Assembly (NCBI RefSeq): GCF_000466425.1
Contig: NZ_KE992171.1
Coordinates: 2,176-66,175 of the forward strand
DNA length: 64,000 bases
From: Capnocytophaga sp. oral taxon 863 str. F0517
Lineage (GTDB): Bacteria; Bacteroidota; Bacteroidia; Flavobacteriales; Flavobacteriaceae
Reading direction: 5' to 3'
Numbering within the stretch: position 1 is the first letter of the stretch; each line of letters opens with the position of its first letter. Positions 26,952 through 34,216 of the stretch are shown in pieces. The notes under the pieces are model-generated. The model was not told the origin of the DNA. It saw only the letters and a program-made list of their open reading frames with translations, and did no database searches. The position numbers and the translations under genes are program-made.

Positions 26952-28448
26952 ATGAAAAAAGAAATAAAGAAAATAGCTTCTGTAGTTCTACTCTCTGTGA
27001 TGTGGGTAGGCTGTACCAAGGACTTCTTTAATCCAGAAGTGGATGAATATATCACAGATGAAAGAAGAAAAGAACTTCAGAGCAATGCAGAAACTCAGAA
27101 AAAACTCTTGGATGTAGAGCTTAAAGGGATCTATAATAATAATGCAGCTACCCAGAACAGAAATCACGATAGTTTTGGGCTCAAGGCCATAGATGTGGGC
27201 TTTGACCATACAGGCTTGGATTTGGTGCAGCAAGCAAGAAGTTGGTTTATCTTTGACTATAATGTTAACAACAAGAAAGCTAACTATCGTCGTCCTTCCT
27301 TTGTATGGAATTTCTTATACAAACAGATTAGTGCTATTAACATCATATTGGCTGACAATTTTGCTACAGAACCTTCTGACCCAGGGGTATATCAAAAATA
27401 TGGAGAGCTAAAGACCTTACGTGCAATTTATTACTATTATTTGGTCAATAGCTTTGCAAAAACCTACCAAGGGAATGCAGGAAGCTTAGGGGTACCCCTG
27501 ATGCTTAATCCGGGAGATGATAAGCTACCTCGCGCCACCATAGAACAAGTATATGACCAAATGATTCGAGATCTTGAGGTAGTGAATGATGCTCGCTTCC
27601 AAACTACAGAAGGCTCTCATGCAGATGCCGACAAGGCTGTGGGGGCTGCTTATTTGGCTAAAATCTATGCCTGCAAAAGAGATTGGAGCAATGTAAAACA
27701 CTATGCCCTAATCGCTATGGGAGGTACTTCTACTCCTACCCTTACCCCCAGTGGAGATGTAGAGGCAGGAAAATGGGATATCAATATGCCTTCTTGGTTA
27801 TGGGGATTTGATATCACTAAGGAATCCACTACTTTCTACAACTCTTTCTATTCTCATATGGATAATAGTATGTCTGATAACTATGCAGGAGGAGGCTCTT
27901 TTAGATTGATCTATAAGAACTTGTATGATAAGATAGGTGTAGGAGATGTACGTAAAAAGTTGTTCGTCAATTCCACACTTTTCCCTACTTTAGCACGCAA
28001 ATACAAACAGTTGAATCCTAACTTACCTGAATATGCTAGTATGAAGTATGTGACTAATCCGGACTTTACCGGAGATTATTGCTTTCTACGTATAGAGGAT
28101 CCTTTCCTACTCTATATAGAGGCTTTGGTGGAATTGGGAGAGGTGGATGCTGCTAAAACGGCTTTGGAACATCTGGTAAAGGACAATAGAGGAGATACCG
28201 CTTATGATCCATCTTCTTTTGACCAAGCACGCCTCCGAGAAGAGGTGCGTACCCAACGCCGTATAGAGCTATGGGGAGAAGGAACAGCCTTCTTTGATTG
28301 GAAACGCTGGAATGTAGGTATTGACCGCTATGAAGCAGGTTCTAACCACATATTCAAGATAGCTGTACCTGCTGGGGATGAAAAATGGACTTACCAGATT
28401 CCTAAAGCAGAAATGGAATCTAATCCTAATATGGTGCAAAACGAATAG
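26952..28448 (+). CDS. SusD/RagB-family surface lipoprotein
   Basis: Substrate-capturing lid of the SusC channel. Lipoprotein signal with the lipidated cysteine at 21 (VMWVGC), followed by Thr-Lys-Asp, which resembles the surface-export signal described for Capnocytophaga lipoproteins. The TPR-like region (about 90-270) and the C-terminal RagB region with RREVRTQRRIELWGEG-like spacing (REEVRTQRRIELWGEG) and FFDWKRWNVG are present. 498 aa, normal length. The gene is followed by a hairpin, with no glycosidase, peptidase or regulator in the unit. Confidence 0.94.
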   Translation: MKKEIKKIASVVLLSVMWVGCTKDFFNPEVDEYITDERRKELQSNAETQKKLLDVELKGIYNNNAATQNRNHDSFGLKAIDVGFDHTGLDLVQQARSWFIFDYNVNNKKANYRRPSFVWNFLYKQISAINIILADNFATEPSDPGVYQKYGELKTLRAIYYYYLVNSFAKTYQGNAGSLGVPLMLNPGDDKLPRATIEQVYDQMIRDLEVVNDARFQTTEGSHADADKAVGAAYLAKIYACKRDWSNVKHYALIAMGGTSTPTLTPSGDVEAGKWDINMPSWLWGFDITKESTTFYNSFYSHMDNSMSDNYAGGGSFRLIYKNLYDKIGVGDVRKKLFVNSTLFPTLARKYKQLNPNLPEYASMKYVTNPDFTGDYCFLRIEDPFLLYIEALVELGEVDAAKTALEHLVKDNRGDTAYDPSSFDQARLREEVRTQRRIELWGEGTAFFDWKRWNVGIDRYEAGSNHIFKIAVPAGDEKWTYQIPKAEMESNPNMVQNE

Positions 28449-28473
28449 TTGTAAGTTAATTTGCTAATTGTGT

Positions 28474-28526
28474 CAATTTGCCAATGTGTCAATTACGTGT
28501 ATAGTGATTGACTCATTGGCAAATTG
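28474..28526. terminator. Bidirectional hairpin made from intergenic words (SusD / SWIM gene)
   Basis: 20-base arms at 28474-28493 and 28507-28526 match with one mismatch around a 13-base loop. The arms are the CAATTTGCCAATG/GTCAAT words of the repeat family at 16919 and 23500. Located between convergent genes. Confidence 0.7.
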
Positions 28527-28544
28527 CTTTATTGGCAAATTATC

Positions 28545-29888
28545 TCATTGTATCATCATCTTGGTAGCTAAGATATGTTTGCATAATCCTCGATTCGTTT
28601 GGTGATTGGTATACCAGTTGCAAGTACACTGGGCGTGTTCGCCATCGAGGATAACGGTATGGGTAACTCCCCCTGTTCCTTTTACATGAGCTTTGACAAA
28701 GTTATCATGTTGTTCTATGAGCTGCACCTCATTGTTTTCGGTGAGTTTTTTAGCGTTCTGTAGGCGTGGATTGAGGCTGGCCAAGCGTTCTGGCTTGAAG
28801 GGAAGGCGGCGATAGAAGTAATTGCGATCTAAGAGGTTGTACCCTAATAGCCCAATACTGGAGAGCGAGGCCTGTAGGGTACTCATCGTACCTAAGTTGA
28901 TATCATTCTCAATGGAGACCATAATGGGGGAGAAGACTTCATTGGTTTTGAAGAAGTTGTTGATTCCCACGAGCCATTCCATAGGGACGTCCTCTATCAT
29001 ATTTTCTAAATAACGTCCGTCCCCTGAGAAACCGCGATATACATTGTCTGAAAGAAGAAAAAGCAACTCCACTCTTTTGAAATTCAACACAAAAGCCACT
29101 GTTTGTTCACTGGGATTGCGATAGATAAAAAGGCTATCGGCTAGCAGCAACAAGCCCTGTAAGAGGTTGAGGCGGTGCGCTCCTCCTACCTTGATAGCAT
29201 TCCCTGAAGGACTGGGAGCAAAAGTATAGACGATGCCTCGCTTGACCAAGTAATAATCAGTCTTTACCGCTTGTTTGGGCAAGGAACGGAAGAGCTGAAT
29301 GGCTTCGGCTTTATTGAGCCGATAGGCCAATTCCATTTCAGATAGATATACCTGTACGTTGCCCAATCCCTTAATCCAGCGATTGGGAAGGGTGACTTTC
29401 TTTTCTATGGTTTTATGTTTGTCGGTGATAAAGTGGGTTTGTTTCTGTCCCACACCCAAGATCATTTTCTCGGAAGCGGTTACTGCATTGAAGGCACGTA
29501 CCGTAGCATCATTGAAATCAATATTGGTACAGCCACTTTTGACAAACTCTCCATCGAGTACTTCGTTGTGAAGGGATACGCGTGCATACACGCTATTGCA
29601 GGAAGAAAAGGCCTCAAAAAGCAGCTGCTGATTCCCCACTGAGATGATAGGATCGCGCAGCTTGGCCAACATCCCTGGGGCAACGGCAAACTGAGAGGCG
29701 ACCGTCTTGGCCAGTGTAGCGAGGCACTTAGCTACCACAAAAGGTTGGGTGATATTGCCCCAAAAAAAGCAAGGCACGGCATTGTCTTCTTTCAGTTCCG
29801 AACAGTGAGAAAAGATAAAATTCTTCTGGTGAGTGCTCTCCTCTTTTATCATAGAGGCAAACGGATAAGTATATTCAAAATCGTTCAT
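28545..29888 (-). CDS. SWIM zinc-finger family protein
   Basis: 447 aa cytoplasmic protein. The C-terminal SWIM finger reads CTCNWY, then about ten residues, then GLCKHILA (about 420-440), a complete CxC...CxH zinc site for nucleic-acid or protein contact. The rest is a conserved but uncharacterised domain. Such SWIM proteins are commonly encoded next to DUF6493 or DUF5691 proteins and MoxR/VWA pairs in proposed conflict systems. Here DUF6493-like genes lie directly upstream on the same strand but no MoxR or VWA gene is present in the window. Confidence 0.83.
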   Translation of the reverse strand: MNDFEYTYPFASMIKEESTHQKNFIFSHCSELKEDNAVPCFFWGNITQPFVVAKCLATLAKTVASQFAVAPGMLAKLRDPIISVGNQQLLFEAFSSCNSVYARVSLHNEVLDGEFVKSGCTNIDFNDATVRAFNAVTASEKMILGVGQKQTHFITDKHKTIEKKVTLPNRWIKGLGNVQVYLSEMELAYRLNKAEAIQLFRSLPKQAVKTDYYLVKRGIVYTFAPSPSGNAIKVGGAHRLNLLQGLLLLADSLFIYRNPSEQTVAFVLNFKRVELLFLLSDNVYRGFSGDGRYLENMIEDVPMEWLVGINNFFKTNEVFSPIMVSIENDINLGTMSTLQASLSSIGLLGYNLLDRNYFYRRLPFKPERLASLNPRLQNAKKLTENNEVQLIEQHDNFVKAHVKGTGGVTHTVILDGEHAQCTCNWYTNHQTNRGLCKHILATKMMIQ

Positions 29889-29960
29889 TTCTAATTATTA
29901 ATTGTAAATCATTAATTATTAATTATTTATAAAAAATCACTAGTCACTAGTCACTATATA
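29889..29960. repeat. Intergenic word repeat (ATTAATTATTAATT and CACTAGTCACTAGT)
   Basis: The gap between the SWIM gene and the truncated DUF6493-like gene consists of TAATTATTAATTG words followed by a tandem CACTAGT pair. Confidence 0.6.
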
Positions 29961-30447
29961 CTTGTCATTTTCTTGTGGTTTTTCGGTAACTTGTCTTGCT
30001 TTTTGACTTCCTCCAAGTAGAGTGCTACTACATCCTTGCCAAAGGCTTTCACGGCTGGTGGATTAGGACGGTCTAAGAACTCTATAAAGCGGGGAATAGT
30101 CAGGTAGTCCCAAGCCAGTACTTGAGCGAGATAAGTCTTTAAGTAAGTGAGGTCTTCTCCACGAGCAATCGCCTGGCAAAGGTATTCATAACCTAAATCA
30201 CGAGACGGGCGTTTCTCAAAGAGCAAACACGCTCCTATATACAGCCAACCGCTATGGCGCACACGCAAATCATAACGCAAAACAGCTTCTAATGGTAGCT
30301 GCATATTGCGTATTTCATCTGCTCCACAAGCATTATTGGCTATATAACCTTTAATTTTAGGCGTTCCTCTTGAGAAAGACCAAAGCAAATAGTACGTATC
30401 GCAGTAAAATCATGAGCCTTAATGGCGGAAAGTAAGTTTTCTTTCAT
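29954..30447 (-). pseudogene. Internally deleted DUF6493-like gene
   Basis: Two pieces of one former gene. The 5' part (30447-30340) starts MKENLLSAIKAHDFTAIR, matching the start of the intact gene at 34140 (MNDSLLSAIKAHDFTAIR), but stops at TAG after 35 codons. The 3' part, in another frame and ending at 29954, encodes a C-terminal tail aligned with the end of the intact gene (GWLYIGACLLFEKRPSRDLGYEYL versus GWLMVATCLLAERKNLRDLATEYI; PRFIEFLD versus ARFVEFLD; PKNHKK versus PTNHKK). About 700 residues of middle are missing and the join is out of frame. A TTG start at 30388 could still express the tail (144 aa), but I regard the gene as broken. Confidence 0.8.
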
Positions 30448-30475
30448 AAGTAAAAAATTAAAAGTGGATAGTGAT
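30448..30475. repeat. AAGTAAAAAATTAAAAGTGGATAGTG tract, left of RhuM gene
   Basis: Nearly the same as the tract at 31499-31530 on the other side of the RhuM gene: 20 of the first 21 bases agree. A third relative lies upstream of the intact DUF6493 gene at 34141-34161. Confidence 0.6.
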
Positions 30476-30508
30476 TATCGTACCGAGGTCAGGTATTAAA
30501 ATAAAGAG

Positions 30509-31498
30509 TTAATTCGTTAGTTTTTTCTCTAAAGACTTTAGGATTTCTAAATAATCTTCTTCTACAGTTGATAAGGTTTTGACTTGATATTTTTTAAATT
30601 CAATAGTAGCTTTTTCAATAGCTTCTTGATGGCTTACTCGTCCTGCATTTTGCAATACCTTTTCTCCTGTTGCTGAGAGAATGTTGTCTAATTGCTTGAT
30701 ATAATCAGCCATATACATCGGTTTTCGCTTCATTGCCTGTATTTCGGCAAAGTCAAAATACCCAGAAACTAAATTGTTGAGTACTTTGAGTTCCTCTTCT
30801 GTTAGGTAATTTTTAGCAATTACTACTTCTTTTAGTGAAGGGTGATCTCCTGCAAAAACGGTAAGTCCCATAAAAGGTTTATCACTATCGGCACGTTCAT
30901 AAATTACCTCAGCGGCTGTATGTCCGTGAGCGGCATAGTGTAGTTTGTTCTGTACTATCTTAAAAAATGTAATAGATTCAGGAGTACGGGGGTCATAATC
31001 TACACTAGTGGCATACAAGTCAAGCACTTGCCTATACAACACTTTTTCGGAGGAACGAATATCGCGAATACGATTAAGAAGTTCATACCAATAGTTGCCC
31101 CCTGCATTCTGTTTCAAACGGTTATCATCTATAACAAAGCCTTTGATGATATACTCTTTGAGTCGCTGAGTAGCCCATATCCTGAATTTTGTAGCAATAT
31201 GGCTCTTAATACGATAACCTAAAGAGATAATCAAATCAAGATTATAGAAAGCTGTATTATAACTTTTGCCATCAGTGGCAGTTGTTCGGAATTTCCGAAC
31301 AACTGCTGTTTCTTCTAATTCACCTTCTTCAAAGATGTGTTTAATATGCTCACTTACATTGGCTTTACTTGATTGGTAGAGGGTTACCAACTGTGCTTGT
31401 GTGAGCCAAACATTTTCATTTTCAAGGCGTACTTCTATTTGTGTACTACCATTTTCATCTTGGTATAGGAGCATTTCTCCTTGTGATATATCTTTCAT
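30509..31498 (-). CDS. RhuM-family protein
   Basis: 329 aa. The N-terminal part carries a KilA/RhuM-type DNA-binding region (VWLTQAQLVTLYQSSKANVSEHIKHIF, about 29-56, and the RKFRTTATDGKSYNTAFYNLDLIISLGYRI segment) and the C-terminal half the Fic-associated DUF with YERADSDKPFMGLT and YFDFAEIQAMKRKPMYM. RhuM was named in a Salmonella pathogenicity island and is frequent on mobile DNA; its function is not settled. The gene is more AT-rich than its neighbours and sits between two DUF6493-like genes, so it looks inserted. Confidence 0.85.
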   Translation of the reverse strand: MKDISQGEMLLYQDENGSTQIEVRLENENVWLTQAQLVTLYQSSKANVSEHIKHIFEEGELEETAVVRKFRTTATDGKSYNTAFYNLDLIISLGYRIKSHIATKFRIWATQRLKEYIIKGFVIDDNRLKQNAGGNYWYELLNRIRDIRSSEKVLYRQVLDLYATSVDYDPRTPESITFFKIVQNKLHYAAHGHTAAEVIYERADSDKPFMGLTVFAGDHPSLKEVVIAKNYLTEEELKVLNNLVSGYFDFAEIQAMKRKPMYMADYIKQLDNILSATGEKVLQNAGRVSHQEAIEKATIEFKKYQVKTLSTVEEDYLEILKSLEKKLTN

Positions 31499-31539
31499 AA
31501 GTGAAAAATTAAAAGTGAAAAGTGAATAGCGAAAAGTAA
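31499..31539. repeat. AAGTGAAAAATTAAAAGTGAAAAGTGAATAG tract, right of RhuM gene
   Basis: Composed of the GTGAAAAGTG word family. Partner of the tract at 30448-30475. Confidence 0.6.
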
Positions 31540-34140
31540 TTAACGAATGAACTCTACTAACTTCTTATGGTTGGTAGGTTTCTTTTCTTGTTTCTCGGCT
31601 AAGGGGAGGTAGGCTTCTACCACTGCCTTTTGGAAAGCCTTTACTTTAGGGTTGCGGGTAGGCATATCCAAAAACTCCACAAATCGAGCGATAGGGGCGT
31701 ACTTATGGGCTAAGAGTGTCCCGATAGCCTCGGCAAGATAGGTGAGCGTTTCCCCTTTTTGCAGGCTTAGAAGTATATATTCGGTAGCCAGATCACGCAA
31801 GTTTTTTCTTTCGGCTAAAAGGCAAGTGGCGACCATTAGCCAACCGCCGTGATAGATAGGTAAGTGGTGCTCAAGGAGTAGACTCATCACACGGGTGGCT
31901 TCAGTGAGGCTCTCGCCCTCCACACCTTGGGCGTAAGTGAGTAGGTATTTGCATAGCCAGCCGTCAATATAGCGGGGGTTTAGACTGAGTTGGTAGTCAA
32001 TATCCTCATCTGTTGCTTTGCTCATAGGAGATACATTGTAATAATTGGCTCCTAGGTCATTGTAGAGCGAATAAGTACTGTATTTTTTATCCCAATTGTC
32101 TTCCAAAATAATTTTATTCCGTTCTACACCGTTGATTTTGGTAGGTCTTACTCCATATTTCAGATAAAACGGACGTACTAAGCCCTGTAAGTTGGTTTTT
32201 TGAGAGATTTCCAATTCTGGAAATACCCCATCAATATCTTTTAAGCGCAGCACTTGCCCCCAGAGCACTCGTGTAGTATCGGTTACGGAGATGGTTTTGC
32301 TCACTTCAAAGTAATACTGTAAGGTAGCAGCATAATCGCCCGTAAGGGAATGAGCCAATTGTTTTTGCGCTTCTGTAATTTCTATAGGTAACAATCGGTT
32401 GAGCCCTACGACAACATCTTCTAACATCGGGGTTTTACCAGCTTTTTCATATTGTGCGATACGTTCTAAAAAGGTAAGCGGGTCTATATAAAATGGAGCG
32501 TGGGTGGGGGTACTGACAAACGGCAAGGTGTTGCCTTGCTTGAGTTTTAGGAGCAGTCGCTTGGTTTTCTCACGGAGGAACGGTGTAGGATTATAGAGTT
32601 TTCCACCGAAAATATCATTGGAGAGAGAGGCCTTGCCCTCCCATACATCAATCACCCAGCGCATACACTTTCGGTAGGTGGTAAATTCAAAAGGCTGCTC
32701 GCCCAATTGCTTTTGGTAGGGACTTATCTGCTGAGAGAAATTTTTAGAAATTTGCGCCTGCAACTGGTTCAAGCCCTCAAAGAAAAGATCTAAGACAAGA
32801 GGCGAACGCTCACGAATGCAGTCGCCAATGAGGAAGAGGAGGTCGTCCCAAGTGCGAGGAGTGCGAGCGGCAGGAGCAATTTTTGGGGTGCGAGCCGCAC
32901 AGGCAGTTGGGGAGGTGCGAGCCGCACAGGCAATTTGGGAGTTCTCGGAGTTCTCAGAATTTTCTGAATTTTCCGATGGACTTAGGGTTGCAAGGAGGTC
33001 TTGGGCTTTGCCTTTTAGGTAATCACGGTAAGGAGCGATAACCTCTGGGAGACCTTCGTGGTTAAAATAGGTGGTGAGGAGGTTGGCAACTTTTTCTTGG
33101 AGTTTTACGTCAGGTATAGTGAAGAGTACCGCTAATTGCTCGCAGTAGTCTATATTTGTAGGGGCTTGTTTTTTGTAGTGCTTTTCTAAGATATTTAAAC
33201 CTATGAGTTGAGATTTGGCTATTTTTGGGGTAGCAAAACACAGCACAAAGTTATCGGAAAAAGATTGGAAGTCAAAGTCTTTTTCATCAGCTATTTGCTT
33301 GATGAGCTTCATCACAAAGTTGATTACCGAGGTCTTATCGCTACTGAGCAGGGCAAAAAGGGTGCTTTGATGAGATAAAAGCTCTTGACGAGTAGGCTCA
33401 AATGTTTCAATAATACGACAATAGAAGTCAAGGATATTCTTTTTGTAAGGATTTAGGAGTGCCTCTATATGGCTACCTACGATACTACGGTCTGAGAAAT
33501 ATCCTTTAGCTTGTAAGATATGGTATAACTCCTTCCAAGCATCGGAAGGATAGGGTACCTCTTGGGTGATATGTTGGGGGACTATAGCAAAAATCTTTTC
33601 GCTGATTTGCTTGTTTTCCAATAGAAAATCGACAAAAGGTTCATCGGTGATATGCTTATTGTTCCAAAAGAAGAATTTTTCTATAAATAGGTCTTCATCA
33701 AAGGCAATGAATCCCTTTTGGTACAAAGTCCAGAGGTTCTGAAAGGTAGTATCTTGCAGAAACTGATTCTTTCTTAGAGATTGTAAGGAAGTGGTAAGGT
33801 ATTGTCCCTCTTTGGTTGTAAGCAAATCCAATAGGGGCGGGAAATAAAACTGCAAGAACTCAGCTACAATATCTTTATCAGAGCTATAACACCCTTTTAC
33901 AGCTTTCTTGAGGCTGTCACTACTGCGGGATACACATAAAAATATATAAGAAAAGCATACTATATCAAGGCTTTGTAAGCGTGGTGCACGCTTATCCGTG
34001 TTGTGATATAGTTGTTCCCAGCGGGCTGTCTGTAAGGTATGTATAAGGTCATTGCACTCCTGCTCCGACAGCGCAAAGCAAATATTGCGAATGGCGGTAA
34101 AATCGTGTGCCTTAATGGCGGAAAGTAGGGAATCGTTCAT
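31540..34140 (-). CDS. DUF6493-like large alpha-helical protein
   Basis: 866 aa, no membrane helices or signal peptide. The body is rich in amphipathic helices and HEAT-like pairs, and the C-terminal third carries conserved aromatic-glycine motifs (LGANYYNVSPMSK, PIYHGGWLMVATCLLAER, FVEFLDMPTRNPKVKAF). This matches the DUF6493 group commonly linked to SWIM zinc-finger proteins. Residues about 386-427 are a low-complexity insert: four Glu-Asn-Ser units, then three CAART-type units. The 5' end has a decayed paralogue at 29954-30447. Function unknown; a scaffold or sensor role is only a guess. Confidence 0.72.
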   Translation of the reverse strand: MNDSLLSAIKAHDFTAIRNICFALSEQECNDLIHTLQTARWEQLYHNTDKRAPRLQSLDIVCFSYIFLCVSRSSDSLKKAVKGCYSSDKDIVAEFLQFYFPPLLDLLTTKEGQYLTTSLQSLRKNQFLQDTTFQNLWTLYQKGFIAFDEDLFIEKFFFWNNKHITDEPFVDFLLENKQISEKIFAIVPQHITQEVPYPSDAWKELYHILQAKGYFSDRSIVGSHIEALLNPYKKNILDFYCRIIETFEPTRQELLSHQSTLFALLSSDKTSVINFVMKLIKQIADEKDFDFQSFSDNFVLCFATPKIAKSQLIGLNILEKHYKKQAPTNIDYCEQLAVLFTIPDVKLQEKVANLLTTYFNHEGLPEVIAPYRDYLKGKAQDLLATLSPSENSENSENSENSQIACAARTSPTACAARTPKIAPAARTPRTWDDLLFLIGDCIRERSPLVLDLFFEGLNQLQAQISKNFSQQISPYQKQLGEQPFEFTTYRKCMRWVIDVWEGKASLSNDIFGGKLYNPTPFLREKTKRLLLKLKQGNTLPFVSTPTHAPFYIDPLTFLERIAQYEKAGKTPMLEDVVVGLNRLLPIEITEAQKQLAHSLTGDYAATLQYYFEVSKTISVTDTTRVLWGQVLRLKDIDGVFPELEISQKTNLQGLVRPFYLKYGVRPTKINGVERNKIILEDNWDKKYSTYSLYNDLGANYYNVSPMSKATDEDIDYQLSLNPRYIDGWLCKYLLTYAQGVEGESLTEATRVMSLLLEHHLPIYHGGWLMVATCLLAERKNLRDLATEYILLSLQKGETLTYLAEAIGTLLAHKYAPIARFVEFLDMPTRNPKVKAFQKAVVEAYLPLAEKQEKKPTNHKKLVEFIR
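32858..32979. repeat. In-frame tandem repeats inside the DUF6493-like gene
   Basis: Three GGTGCGAGCCGCACAGGCA-like units (about 26-28 bases apart) are followed by four 9-base units of the form GAGTTCTCG/GAATTTTCT. All lengths keep the frame, giving a Ser-Glu-Asn and Ala-Ala-Arg-Thr repeat in the protein. Confidence 0.8.
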
Positions 34141-34216
34141 AGGGAAAAGTTAAAAGTGAATAGTTTTTCACCCACATAGCCAGCTCCAAGTATCAGCTAG
34201 CTTTACGCTTCGTTTA

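Noticed and set aside
30340-30447. Independent 35-codon gene
   Set aside because: Its product matches the start of the intact DUF6493-like protein and ends at an out-of-frame join, so it is treated as part of the pseudogene.
28545-34140. Complete MoxR/VWA/SWIM conflict system
   Set aside because: No MoxR ATPase or VWA gene is present in or next to this region, so only the SWIM and DUF6493-like parts are claimed.
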